A stretch of 64,000 bases of DNA from Listeria booriae (GTDB lineage: Bacteria; Bacillota; Bacilli; Lactobacillales; Listeriaceae): NCBI RefSeq assembly GCF_000766865.1, contig NZ_JNFA01000011.1:372001-436000 (forward strand), written 5' to 3'. Made by a program: the position numbers and the translations under genes. The number at the start of each line of letters is the position of its first letter. The stretch's first letter is position 1. Under the pieces are notes generated by a model. That model saw only the letters and a program-made list of their open reading frames with translations. It was not told the origin of the DNA and did no database searches. Shown here piece by piece: positions 27,957 to 38,900 of this stretch.

Positions 27957-28610
27957 TTAAACTTGCAAAGTAACGATTTTGGATAATGATTCCTGATATT
28001 GGTTTTTTATAAATATCTCACTATTTCCTCTCCATGTGATATCACTGATTAATTGCAGAAATAGACCTTCCTCCGGTTCCTCTGAGAAAAGATGTATTCG
28101 TTGTAATTCATTTTCTGCATTATCTAGTATCACAAGAAATATCTCCGCGCTATATAGCTCGTGTTGAATTAGATATACCGCTTTATACTTCCTATTAGGA
28201 CTACTCTTAGGTTTTTTATACAGATAGGCATTCTTATAATCTAAATCTATAACAGCTCTTTTCGCCTTTTCAAATGGGGCTATACACCAGCCATTCTCTC
28301 CTGCTGCAGTTTTCGCTCCTTCCCAGATTATTTCTAACAACTCTTTCTTTTTATCTTGATCAGATAGCTCCAAAAATGATCTAGTATCATACCCATAGTA
28401 CACTTCATATGAGGTGTCTATTAACTCAGAAGTTTTGACCTTTTCTGTCGGGCAGCAGTTTATTATTAGCGATTCAATTGCCTTTGTCTCAACATCTGGC
28501 AGGCACTTAACAAATAAAGTATCCATACAAGATGCCTGTCTTTGAAAATTTTTCATGATATCCCTTTGTCCGCCGTAGTAATCATGGATGGTTACATACT
28601 TCAGTTTCAT
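27957..28610 (-). CDS. Hypothetical protein, paralogue of 29873-30523 (island family B)
   Basis: 217 residues, soluble. It shares the core (W/K)KKPKxSPNRKxK and an overall layout with the protein at 29873-30523. ATG at 28610 with a short AGGGA site. No family recognised; a pairwise-related, horizontally acquired immunity protein family is the simplest reading of the context. Confidence 0.55.
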   Translation of the reverse strand: MKLKYVTIHDYYGGQRDIMKNFQRQASCMDTLFVKCLPDVETKAIESLIINCCPTEKVKTSELIDTSYEVYYGYDTRSFLELSDQDKKKELLEIIWEGAKTAAGENGWCIAPFEKAKRAVIDLDYKNAYLYKKPKSSPNRKYKAVYLIQHELYSAEIFLVILDNAENELQRIHLFSEEPEEGLFLQLISDITWRGNSEIFIKNQYQESLSKIVTLQV

Positions 28611-28656
28611 GTTATCCCTACTTTCTAACAGAATTTCCGTAGCTACACATCATCCA

Positions 28657-29469
28657 TTATTTATCGAGTAAATAACAAGCATTATCGTTTACCATAATCG
28701 CTATATCTTGATAACCGCCAGTCGCATGGATGCTCAAAGTGTTTTCGTTAAATATTGGATACGATTGGCGTAGCATCATGTCCCTATCATACTTTAGCAG
28801 TTCCGTATTATTTGTAGTATACGTAAACTGGCCATCTATACACGAAGCTCGACTCCAACCAACATTAGATAGCTTATATTCTTTCATTTTTCGAGACTGT
28901 AGATTGTACATCAAGCAGCGTTCTTCTCCATCGTCAGCATAATAATATATAAATAGTTCATCTTGTCCATCGTAGCAAAATGTTTCTGCATCAACAATCG
29001 AGTGCGTATAGGATTCAGGAAATACTTTTTCTATCCTTTGATTGTGAGGCTTCATCCGTACTAAAGCATTTTCACTATAATAATTCAGTTGATTATCCGC
29101 ATTCTCATCAAACAAACCTTCTTCATCAAATAACATATACAGATACTCATCAATTACTAGAAAGTCGATTAGGCCATTCACAACTTGAATTGGATTAATC
29201 CCTTGATCACTAAAATGTACAATATGCCTTCCTTCACCCATCCAGTCACTTACATACAAAAATAAATCGTTATTCTCAGCCTGAATCGCCTTTTGGATTT
29301 CGAAATGTAATTGATTATAGGTCTCATACGGAAAAATGAGCCTATCTCTATCCGTGACAATTTCTAGGGTACGTCCTTTGACCTCGTAAGTTGCCAGACT
29401 CCCCTTAACTAATTTATGTAAGAAAAATTGATTCTTTGAAACACTCTGCTTACTAAAACTAGGCTGCAT
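28657..29469 (-). CDS. Hypothetical protein, paralogue of 23676-24482 (island family A)
   Basis: About 270 residues, predominantly beta. It shares FDEEGLFDENADNQLN and DAETFC...FIYYYADD with the protein at 23676-24482, at low overall identity. The start is set at ATG 29469 (GGTGAG); a GTG at 29475 is also possible. Function unknown. Confidence 0.55.
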   Translation of the reverse strand: MQPSFSKQSVSKNQFFLHKLVKGSLATYEVKGRTLEIVTDRDRLIFPYETYNQLHFEIQKAIQAENNDLFLYVSDWMGEGRHIVHFSDQGINPIQVVNGLIDFLVIDEYLYMLFDEEGLFDENADNQLNYYSENALVRMKPHNQRIEKVFPESYTHSIVDAETFCYDGQDELFIYYYADDGEERCLMYNLQSRKMKEYKLSNVGWSRASCIDGQFTYTTNNTELLKYDRDMMLRQSYPIFNENTLSIHATGGYQDIAIMVNDNACYLLDK

Positions 29470-29515
29470 AAACACTCACCATCAATTCCATAATAATAAA
29501 TTCTAAATATCTAAT

Positions 29516-29677
29516 TCAAACCATCATATCTGTTTCTATGAACACAGTCATTAAAAAAGCTATCAGCACGAAAAAGCACATAAAAAATCGTTTTACGACT
29601 ACATTAATTGAGGACCTTGCCGTGATATAACACGCAATCAAACTCAATAAAATTAAAGCTGGGTATATAAACGACAT
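29516..29677 (-). CDS. Small membrane protein, 53 residues
   Basis: ATG at 29677 with AGGAG at 7 nt. Starts MSFIYPALILLSLIACYI and has a second hydrophobic segment (FFMCFFVLIAFLMTVFI). Its ribosome site lies at the stop codon of the preceding tiny gene (29691-29867), so the two are likely cotranslated. Confidence 0.6.
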   Translation of the reverse strand: MSFIYPALILLSLIACYITARSSINVVVKRFFMCFFVLIAFLMTVFIETDMMV

Positions 29678-29690
29678 CTGATTTCTCCTC

Positions 29691-29867
29691 TCAAAAAATT
29701 TCAAAAAACAGCATCTTAGCAAAGTATCCCCCACATAATATTGCAAAGCAGAGACAAAAAGATTTATCAAAACCCGCCAAGTTGCTATCAGACTCCACCC
29801 TAAAGCAGATGACCATGCACACAACGATAGCAAGAGAAAAAATAACTAGTAACACTTGAATTATCAC
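29691..29867 (-). CDS. Small membrane protein, about 58 residues
   Basis: Reads from a GTG at 29867 (or an in-frame GTG at 29855) to TGA at 29691-29693. A long hydrophobic N terminus (VLLVIFSLAIVVCMVICF) and a second segment near the end (FCLCFAILCGGYFA). An AAGGTGA site lies just upstream. Stop overlaps the ribosome site of 29677. Start uncertain, reading frame convincing. Confidence 0.45.
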   Translation of the reverse strand: MIIQVLLVIFSLAIVVCMVICFRVESDSNLAGFDKSFCLCFAILCGGYFAKMLFFEIF

Positions 29868-29872
29868 TCACC

Positions 29873-30523
29873 TTATAAAGTAAAAGTATACACTTCCGAT
29901 TTGATATAACGATGTTTTAATTCCACCGTATCGTTATCAAGCCACTTTAACTCCCCTAAAATATCCAATCCCATAGTGCCTGGATGATTGATGGGCACTG
30001 CTCTTTGTAATAAGATAGTTCCGTTTCTCCCTTCAATAACTAGCATCAAGTCAATCTTGTATATTCCCCAGTCTACTTTCACAAACACTTTACGCTTTCT
30101 ATTTGGAGAAAATTTTGGCTTTTTCCAAATAAAACAATGATTGTAGTTCAAAGAGATAATCTGCTTTTGGATTTCTTCAAAGGGCGCGTATTCTAGCGAA
30201 AGATGTTCGCACGCCTTTTTCAAACCTAGCATGATTATTTCCAGTTGGATTTCTTTTTTCTGTTGCTCACTAAATTTCGCGAAATTTTTAACATCATAGT
30301 GTACACAAACATCCAGAAACCCATCAATTTCTATTGTTCGTTCTAATGCATTGGTAGATCGACACTCAATATTGATAACCGTCACGCTAGTCCTAATTTT
30401 TTTCTCATACACAAAGCTAGAAAACATGCTACACATCGACTCAGCTTGTATATGAAATACTTCCTCTAGCTTTTCGTTCGGATTATATTCATCACTAAAT
30501 ATTCGAATTCCCCTTAAAATCAT
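29873..30523 (-). CDS. Hypothetical protein, paralogue of 27957-28610 (island family B)
   Basis: 216 residues, ATG with AGGGTG site. Carries FIWKKPKFSPNRKRK in the same relative position as YLYKKPKSSPNRKYK of its paralogue. Soluble, mixed alpha/beta. Unknown family; the repetition of the same pair within the island suggests parallel immunity proteins. Confidence 0.55.
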   Translation of the reverse strand: MILRGIRIFSDEYNPNEKLEEVFHIQAESMCSMFSSFVYEKKIRTSVTVINIECRSTNALERTIEIDGFLDVCVHYDVKNFAKFSEQQKKEIQLEIIMLGLKKACEHLSLEYAPFEEIQKQIISLNYNHCFIWKKPKFSPNRKRKVFVKVDWGIYKIDLMLVIEGRNGTILLQRAVPINHPGTMGLDILGELKWLDNDTVELKHRYIKSEVYTFTL

Positions 30524-30608
30524 TTAAACACACCCTTATTTCTTTATAAATCTGCCATCCGCGGCTTCGATTTACCTATGTATACATGCTGGCCCTTGAA
30601 AAACATAT

Positions 30609-31007
30609 TTAAATTAAATTCTCAAATTTACAGTCATTAATTTCAATTTCATCCGCCTCAATAAGTAGTAAACCTTCCATAAATTCTAATGTGAAATTAA
30701 ACGTAGCATCAAATCCATTATAGAATCTATCTTTGGCCTTTATCAGCAAGCTTTGGTTTCTCGAATTGCCGTAAACAATAGATAACAGCTCCCGCTTTTC
30801 GCCGTATTCATAATCGCTTGTAGCATAACGACTATCCTCATATCCATTCACAAAATAAAACGTACTAACTTTCCTAAAAATCAAAGTAGCTTTCTCACCA
30901 TTATCAGGATATATAAGGTTTAGTTGGATTTTGTTTAATTGTATATCGATACTGTGACTCTCAATTAGGGCTTCTTCTATCTTATCCAATGCCTTCAACA
31001 GTTCCAT
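30609..31007 (-). CDS. Hypothetical protein, immunity-like
   Basis: 132 residues with a short helical start (MELLKALDKIEEALIES) and then a beta-rich body (IQLNKIQLNLIYPDNGEKA, LEFMEGLLLIEADEIEIND). It recalls small immunity-type proteins such as those downstream of wapA in Bacillus subtilis, but I cannot name the family. ATG with GGGAG, 8-nt spacing. Confidence 0.5.
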   Translation of the reverse strand: MELLKALDKIEEALIESHSIDIQLNKIQLNLIYPDNGEKATLIFRKVSTFYFVNGYEDSRYATSDYEYGEKRELLSIVYGNSRNQSLLIKAKDRFYNGFDATFNFTLEFMEGLLLIEADEIEINDCKFENLI

Positions 31008-31077
31008 TTCTTATTCTCCCTTTAAAATTTCTTCATGAATCTCAACTTGTTTGTATGTTCTTTCATTACTTTCGAAA

Positions 31078-31275
31078 CTATTCATAATAAATGAAGGTAT
31101 CAACCGCATATTTCGTATAGATACCAATGACAAGTAAAAAAATAACGACAGCGCTGATATTTAACCATCTAATATGCCCATAAGCCTTAAACGCAAAATA
31201 AAGTACTATACTAACCAAGAACAATAACAGAAATACAGCAAAATAAACCAAACGGTATATATTTGAAAACTCCAT
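31078..31275 (-). CDS. Small membrane protein, 65 residues
   Basis: ATG with a GGTGG site. Two hydrophobic segments (LVYFAVFLLLFLVSIVLYF and ISAVVIFLLVIGIYTKY) flank a short loop (KAYGHIRWL). A 24-codon frame begins in its stop region (TATGAATAG) and runs to the ribosome site of the next gene; that one is probably chance. Confidence 0.55.
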   Translation of the reverse strand: MEFSNIYRLVYFAVFLLLFLVSIVLYFAFKAYGHIRWLNISAVVIFLLVIGIYTKYAVDTFIYYE

Positions 31276-31300
31276 TTTCCACCTACCTCATATCTTGATA

Positions 31301-31468
31301 TTATATTGTTATATAGAAGCCAATACTTATAATTAAAAGCATTGCCCCCATCATAATATACGATACCACTTTGTCAACAGACTCATTTTTAAATTTCTTG
31401 ATGACTCCCAGAATCAGGACGGTAAATATCAGTAATAGATGTATCAATATATTTAATAGAGAATCCAA
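31301..31468 (-). CDS. Small membrane protein, 55 residues
   Basis: TTG at 31468 behind AAAAGGA (about 10 nt), stop at 31301. Two hydrophobic segments: LLNILIHLLLIFTVLILGVI and YIMMGAMLLIISIGFYITI, separated by KKFKNESVDK. Same two-segment plan as its neighbours. Confidence 0.5.
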   Translation of the reverse strand: MDSLLNILIHLLLIFTVLILGVIKKFKNESVDKVVSYIMMGAMLLIISIGFYITI

Positions 31469-31535
31469 TTATACTCATTCCTTTTTGATAGTTTTGTCTA
31501 CTATTTCTATTTGAAATCCTCTCACTCACTCTTTT

Positions 31536-31685
31536 TTACAGCAATAATCGACCTATTTGAATTGTAAAAAATACACCCATGGCAAATACTAGTCCAAATA
31601 AAACTTTTGACTTACCTTTAGACTCCAGCATAATGCACACTATAATACTAGTAATAACCAATAGTATATATACTGTCAGTAGCAT
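31536..31685 (-). CDS. Small membrane protein, 49 residues
   Basis: ATG at 31685 with a GAGAGGG site at 7 nt, stop at 31536. Hydrophobic segments LLTVYILLVITSIIVCIML and VLFGLVFAMGVFFTIQIG flank ESKGKSK. Same layout as the neighbouring tiny genes. Confidence 0.5.
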   Translation of the reverse strand: MLLTVYILLVITSIIVCIMLESKGKSKVLFGLVFAMGVFFTIQIGRLLL

Positions 31686-31769
31686 TTAAAAGCCCTCTCT
31701 ACATCGATAATTTTAACATCATTTTTTAGCTATCTTCGTTGACTTGATATGCCTTCCTACTTTATATAA

Positions 31770-31904
31770 TTATCCAAATCCGATACCATAAGCCACACCA
31801 TAAATCACTACCATGCCGAAGCTTCTCCAGCTCTTATTTTTCGAACAAAATTTATGTAGTGCGGAGCTAAAATTCAGCCCCGCAATAGTATTTTTTCTCC
31901 GTAA
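31770..31904 (-). pseudogene. Fragment of a small membrane protein
   Basis: An open frame without a start codon ends KNKSWRSFGMVVIYGVAYGI and stops at 31770. Its motif resembles KSEKWKSFWTVILTVWF of the 25830-25982 protein. A GCGGGGCT/AGCTCCGC hairpin (31860-31883) interrupts the 5' part, suggesting a decayed gene joined to unrelated sequence. Confidence 0.35.
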
Positions 31905-31952
31905 ATTTTAAAATCTCTTACTCTGTTCTAATGTTGCGCAAAACAAACATAT

Positions 31953-32144
31953 TTACATCCCTTCTTGCTGTAACAAATATTTAGCGAAGATCTCTATATG
32001 ATTTCCTTGGACATTTATCGCATCACCATTAACAGCTAAGAAGCCACCATCACCATCTATGTTCCACATAAAGCAAGCACTATCAACACTTAATTTTGCT
32101 ATATCACTTACTGAATCATACTCACCTTTCTCAATAAGAATATT
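31953..32144 (-). pseudogene. C-terminal remnant of an immunity-like protein
   Basis: 63 codons open after an in-frame TAG and without a plausible start: NILIEKGEYDSVSDIAK, then FMWNIDGDGGFLAVNGDAI, ending LLQQEGM. The composition is protein-like. Its 5' end stops close to where homology between the two HEAT gene copies begins (near 32180), so the duplication or toxin-tip exchange probably truncated it. Confidence 0.4.
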
Positions 32145-32183
32145 CTATATGACATACTCTTTCTCCAATAAACAAATACTCAC

Positions 32184-32885
32184 TTACTCAAAATATGCCT
32201 TCATATTTCCTCTTAATTCTTCCAGAAATGCTTCACTAGCAGCACTATTACTCTTATCCTTAAATGCTTTATAAATCATATTTTCGTTTGTGTCATCTAA
32301 AATAGCTATCAAATTATTCATTGCGCGATAAGTGGCCGTTTCATTATTGGCGTATAGCAAATCCGCCATATCAGCTAAAGCCTGATCCTCCTCTGATGAA
32401 TCACATAACAAATATATTGCATACGTTTGTCCGACTTTTGCCAATTCATCCACCTCGGTTTGATATATTCGCATGATGTCAGGCAATGCTTCAGGACTAT
32501 TCATATTTCCTAACGCTTCTGCAGCTACACAACGAACATTAGCATCCGGATGATTTAATAATTCCGCTATACTAGTGACACTTCCTTCAAAATTCGAGTT
32601 ACTCAATAACTCTATACAGCTCATCACCACAAGTACCTCATCATGCAGATGCTCAATTGCTTTACGGTACACCTCATTACTTAAGTTCTCTGATTTCCCT
32701 AGACCTTCAAAAGCAATACAACGAACAAGTTGATTTTCATGATCCACATACGATTCATACAACGATTCAACTTGTTTATTGGAAGGGCATTCTTTCAACT
32801 CTTCGAGAATATTGCTTAATTCATCTGGGTCAGAAGCTATTTTAGCTTGCTTAATCAATATATTACACTCATCTTTGCTGGACAA
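32184..32885 (-). CDS. HEAT-repeat protein, probable cognate immunity of the RHS toxin
   Basis: 233 residues of HEAT repeats, starting at a TTG (32885) with a perfect AGGAGGTGA site, only 23 bp after the stop of the RHS gene on the same strand. Placement directly behind the toxin tip is the classical position of an immunity gene. Sequence is nearly the same as the copy at 27220-27924. HEAT-type immunity proteins are known for polymorphic toxins; direct binding to this tip is inferred. Confidence 0.8.
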   Translation of the reverse strand: MSSKDECNILIKQAKIASDPDELSNILEELKECPSNKQVESLYESYVDHENQLVRCIAFEGLGKSENLSNEVYRKAIEHLHDEVLVVMSCIELLSNSNFEGSVTSIAELLNHPDANVRCVAAEALGNMNSPEALPDIMRIYQTEVDELAKVGQTYAIYLLCDSSEEDQALADMADLLYANNETATYRAMNNLIAILDDTNENMIYKAFKDKSNSAASEAFLEELRGNMKAYFE

Positions 32886-32908
32886 GATCTCACCTCCTTA
32901 CCAATCAT

Positions 32909-35900
32909 CTAATTTTTTTTCGACTTTCCTTTACTTTTTTTATTACCTTGTCTTTTTCGAGCATTTGCTTCTTCCCTAGCTTTCAATTCCTTCTTAATCC
33001 TCAGCTTTTCTTGGCCTTTAGCCTTTTTATACCATTCTTTCAAAGTTTCAGTCGAAACACCTTGAAAAGCTGTATCTCCTATACGTTGCTTACCACCCTT
33101 CGCAAACTTCCTAATCGATCGACCCCAGCCTTTAACTTTCTTCCATGCGCGGCTAGCCCCTCTCCTTATTTGCTTTTTATATTTCCAGCCTACATAAATT
33201 CCGGCTCCAACAGCAGTCGCTACCATTGCTACTTGACCTATACCTGGTACAAAATAAAAACCCGCGACCCAAGCTAAACGCCCATCTGCATCAAAATACA
33301 TAACTGGGTTGTTATTTGCATAATTGTAACCATTCATTGTAATTGGGTTGTCTTCTGAACCTGGATCCGGATCAATAGAAATAAATACACCTTGCTCTGG
33401 CTCATAGTATCTAGCAATAAGATAGTACATTCCAATCTCTTTATCGTATTTATATCCAGCAAAACCGAATGTATTCTGTTTTGCTTCTATTGTTTTTTCA
33501 TTGGAACTCAAAACATTTCCCCATGCATCGTAACTATAGCTTGCGACAACTGTACCTGTCTCGTCCGTCAGCGCAATTACATCACCATGTGCATTGTATT
33601 GATAAAATAGTGTTTTAGTACCCACCTTCATTGCTAGTCGAACTCTATTGTCTGAATAAACATACTGTCTTAAAACATTTCCGGTACCATCAGTCTCATA
33701 CAGAACTTCGATACTGTCTCCATGGTAATAATATTTTGTAACTTCACCCTCATTATTTTTTTCAATACGGCGATTGTCATCGTCATATTTATAGGTGATA
33801 AATGGTGTACTATCACCTTTTCTAGTGATAGCTGTTAATTGATCTGCTATATTCCATGTGTAGCTGTATTTACCATCACTTAGACGATTACCATTAGTAT
33901 CGTACGTAATTTTATCATTATCCCATGTAGTCAGCTGATTACCTTCATTATAGCTTGCTATGGTATCTTCTGTCTTGTTAGAATCGATTACTTTTGTACG
34001 GTTACCAAAGCCATCATACGAATATGCTTTAACAGTTCCATCACTTAACGTTTCTTTTGTTAACTGATTAATAGAATCATAGGAGTACGACGTTTTTCCG
34101 TCCTTCTTATTTTCAATACTAATGCGATTTCCAGCATCATCGTAGGTATAACTCTCCTCGAAAAGAGTGCTGCCATCTTTCGTCCCAATTTGAACTTCTG
34201 TAATTTTTTTTGTAGCGTCAAAATTGTAAGTGGATCCGACACCGTTTCCAGTAATAAAGCTACTCACATTACCAAATTCATCGTAATCCAAATAGTAATT
34301 ACGCGTACCATCGTTTACTCTTGTATTTTGATTGATATTGTTATAACTATAAGTAGCTTTATAGTTATGTGATCCATGTGTAGTTGCTATCTCACTAATT
34401 TTATCTGACTTCCCTTTATTATCTTTGCTTGGCTTATCTTTATACACCCAGGAAGTGCTACCGCCTCTTTCTACTTGTTTGGTGATTCTATCTGCATCAT
34501 CATATGACTTATCTCGAACTACACCATTAACTGAATCTGTCACTTTTGTCACATTACCATTAGGATCGAATTGGAAATTAAATGCTGTTTGCCCATTCCA
34601 CTTAATTCCTGATGCCCTATCGGCTGAGTCGTAAATACTTTCAATAATATCACCATTTGGCTTAGTTAGCTTTGTTTCATTCGCATTTGCATCATACTCA
34701 TAGCTGATTTTACGTCCTAATGCATCTGTAAATTGTGTGACTTTGTTGTCGCTATCGTATGCGTAACTGTTCTGCTGCTCTTTACCGTCTGCCGTCACGA
34801 ATTTCTCTGTGGTATTTCCATTATCATCATACTTATAAGCAACCGCCGTACCGTTCGCTAATGTTGTTTTTGTCAGTTGATTATCCGCGTTGTACTCTAA
34901 TTTCTTCGTATTGCCTTTTTCATCGGTTTCTGTCAGCTTGTTGCCGTAGACGTCATATGTGAAGGCTGTTTTGCGGTTTTCTTCATCGTAGGAAGCGACC
35001 ACGTAATTGCCGTTTGAATCGTAGGTGTTTTTCGTCATTACTTCGCCGTCTAGAATCCGTACGTCGTCAAACCAAGCTTTTCCTGTCGCGCTGTTTTGGA
35101 ACATGGTAGATACGCGGATGGTTTGGATTGGCTTCGTTGGTTTCACAACAACTGCACTTCGGTTCCAATCGTTGGTTCCTAATGGGAATCGTGCGCGTAC
35201 GTATTCATTTGTACCGTCTGTATAGCGGACATCGGCCCATAACGCGTAGTCATCGCTTAGTTTGCTTGTACCGCTGGCTTTGGCGTTCTCCGATTTGGAC
35301 ATGCCGGTAATCGTTACTGCTTTTGCGGTTGTTTGATTTAAAGTGACAGTTTGTCTTAGGAAAGCATTTTCTTCTGTCGTTGCTTTACGTTCATGTTGGA
35401 CGGAACTGTCGCCGCTGAATGCTTCTGTATCGGTGATGCGCATCGCCGTTAGACTAGTGTTGCCGGCACGCACCCAGCCATCTGCTGTTAGTTCGGTGCT
35501 ATTCTCCACGCTGTTGTTAACAAGTGGGTTGTAGCTCGACGCAGTACTTCCTTTTTCAAGTTGCACGTTATCATACCAGACTGTGCCTTTTCCTTTTGCT
35601 CCAGCCATTTGCTCGCTCATAAGGTATATCAAAACTTTATTGGTTTCTTTCGTTGTTGTAAATGTCATTTGGCGCTTCAACCAGTTACGATTTCCTTGCA
35701 TGGTAGCCGCACGGTTCGAGTTCCACACATTGCCATCCGTAACATCTTTACTTGCTGCTGTCTGTAAACGTGCCATTAGGAAAGCATCTGAATTCGTCAT
35801 ATTCGCCGTTTTAATAGTCGCGCTCAACGTGTACGTCGTATTCGGTTCCACATCCACATATTGCGTCGCTGCTGTGTAACCTTTCTCCGTACTTGCTCCT

Positions 35901-38900
35901 TCACTCGAAATTTTGAGAGCACCACTGCCACCCAAACTACCAGGTCCTTTTTCGCTACTATCAAAACTTAAACCGCCCGTCGTGTTGCTTTGAAGCATCT
36001 TCCAGTTTGGGAGAGTTTCGCCGCCTTCGAAACCATTATTCAACAATAGATTCCCAGCAGCTGACAAATCACCACTGCCACTTATCGGATTCCCGTAAGC
36101 ATCATATTGCGTCACAGAAGACATATTGGCTTCCGTCTGAATGGTTTCCGATACTGCGTCAGCACCACTATACGCTGTCGTTGTTTCGCGATTCTCCGTA
36201 TCTGTTGCAGAAATCACATCATTATTCTCGTTATACGCGTATTTCTCCGTTCCATAAGGATCAGTCACCGACGTCACATTCCCGTCCGCGTCATACGTAT
36301 ACGTCTCTTCTTGCCCTTTCGGACTCACTTCTTTGATCAGGTTATTCGCCTCATAGCTCGTCGTCGTAGTTAACTTCAAGCCATCCGCGTCCACAATCAC
36401 TTTCTCGGGGTTTCCCGCCAGGTTGTAGGTATAAACCGTCTTCTTACCCTTCGCGTTCACAAGCGTCGCCTCGCGCTTCTCAGGCGCATAGCTCAGCGTC
36501 GTCGCTTTTCCAACCGGATCCGTCACTTTCACAAGTTTCTTATCCGTATATTCATAAGCCGTCTTGTATGGCTTCTGATCCGTATGTTTCGGATCATAAA
36601 TCGCCGTCAACAAGCCATCCGTGTAGCCATAACGATACTGCTTCCCGCGCGGCGTTGTCGACATCGTCAACTGCTTCTGCGCATCATAGCTAAACGTCAC
36701 ATCACGATTTTCCGGTCCTGAAACCTTCGTAATCTGCGCTCCGCCACTCGCATACCCAAAGCTCACCGTGCGACCCGACGCATCCTTCATGCTCGTCAAT
36801 TTACCACCAGTATACGTGTACATTAACGTATTGCCGTTCTGATCCTTCTCCGACAACAACTGCCCCGCAGCATTAAACGCCACTTCCGACTTGTCCTGCT
36901 CCACTAGCAAAAAGCCATTCGCAGTCTTCGATAACTCGCTATAAACACCAGCAGGCGCCTCATATTTCGTGTCATTTTTTGTAAATAGCTGCGTTTTGTT
37001 ATCCGATTCAAACAAAATCACATCACCATTCGGTTGCTCCGCCACACGCGTTTCCAGCGTACTCGTCCAACCTTTCCCAAAAAGACCAACCTGATCATTC
37101 TGGCTATTAAAAGTACGGCTAATATTAATACTTGGCCCGCGTCCTTCTAATTCAAAATCCGTCTCACTAAACAAGAAATTCCCATTCGTCGCATTCACTT
37201 CGCCGCCAATAACAGGAATCGATGTCCAATAATCCACCATCCCTTGTTGCGAACCAACTTGCGGAATCGTTGGCTTGTAAATACCCGAAATGGCACTAGC
37301 CGCTTGTTTGCCCGTCTTCGTATAAGCTTTTACTCGGAAAGCGTACGTTTTCAAATGACCTAGCGTTCCGCCCGAGTTCTTATATACCGGCGACGGGTCT
37401 TGCGCTAATTCCGCGCCTTTTCCATCTGTATGAAGCTCCCAGCCACCTGCTGCAATCTCGGCTGGCGTTGCCCATAAACCTTTGCCTTGCGTCGTCCAAC
37501 TCGTTTTATTTCCGACATCAAATTGAACATCTTTCTTTCCGTCAAACATTGTGACGTAGTAGCCTTCCGCGTTTGCAACAGGCGCCCAGTTCACTTGCAC
37601 ATAGCCACTATTACTTCCCGCCAAATTCGCATACGCTTTTCCAGTTGGCGTCTCCGGCGTTTCGATTGGCATATATACGTCCGTAATATCCGACGCAGGG
37701 CTATCCCCGCCTGGGAATGTCGCTAAAACACGTACGATATATTTTTGTTGATTCCGCAAGCCAAAACCACTTCCGGCCTGATATCCATTTTCATAAAGTT
37801 CTCGCGGATCATTCGCAAATTCCACACCCTTGCCATCGGTATGAAACTCAAATTCTCCCTCATCAATTTCTGCTTGCGTAGGGAAAATCTTCTTCCCTTT
37901 CGATGTCCAAGTCGTCACGTTTCCGACAGGTATATGCTCATAATTATAGCCATTCGAAATAAGCAGTCGATACCCCGTCGCACCCGGCACCGCGTTCCAC
38001 GTCAAATCCATATACCCCGTGCCAGTTCCCGGACCATTCGATGTCGTTTTCACCGTCGCTTTGGCAGGTTGCGCATACGAATACGTCACTTCCAAATACG
38101 GCACATTTTTGCCAGTTTCCGTCGCGGTGAACTTCTTCCAAAAACCTTGCGTGTTCGTCGTGTGCATCATGAAGCCATAGTTCACCCGCGTGCCCTGCGC
38201 CCATGCCTGCACCGTATCCTTCACGTTAAAACTAGCCCACTGATCCCGTCCAACGTTCGTTTGCGCAATATTCGTCGCTGTCGGTTTATTATTCCACGTA
38301 ATCGCGCCCGGCGTCCACGCACCCTTAACCTCATCCAATTTCACCAAGTTCGGTGTAGATGGGTAGTAATGCCATGTCGCATACGCCTTAAACGTCGCCG
38401 ACTCAATCGATGCCTTCGCTAAAGATGACACATCCGGCTTAATGTACGCGTAGTTAATCCCTGTCGTGCCGTCATATTGCCCAACAGATAACGTATACTC
38501 ACCTTGTCCCGCGTCCCACAACTTACTTCCCGAATAATTCGTCGTCGGATAGGCACTCGCAATATGAGCATCCGTCACTTTCTTCAACTGCACACTCGGA
38601 TCAATATACACCGGATATTCACGATCTTCCGCCTTCAACCAGTCCGCGTCAGCAACCACTTGTAGCGCATAAGCCGTACTCGTCAAAGCCTCCAATTTGA
38701 ATTCCACCGCATCCGAACTCGCCGCAATACCCGACTTCTCATCCACATTCGAGTCCGACATCACCGGTTTTGGCAGTTCAAATACTACCTTGCCCTTACG
38801 GTTCGTAAACGTAATCGAACCATCCTCCAACTGCTCCACTTTCAACTTCGTGTCCAATCGGAAATTATACATATTAAATCCATTATATTCATTAACAACA

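Noticed and set aside
31010-31090. 24-codon ORF overlapping the stop of the 31078-31275 gene
   Set aside because: Could be coupled translation but composition and length give no support.
37745-38422. 225-residue Arg/Ile-rich plus-strand ORF
   Set aside because: Antisense shadow of the RHS gene; composition is typical of complementary reading frames.
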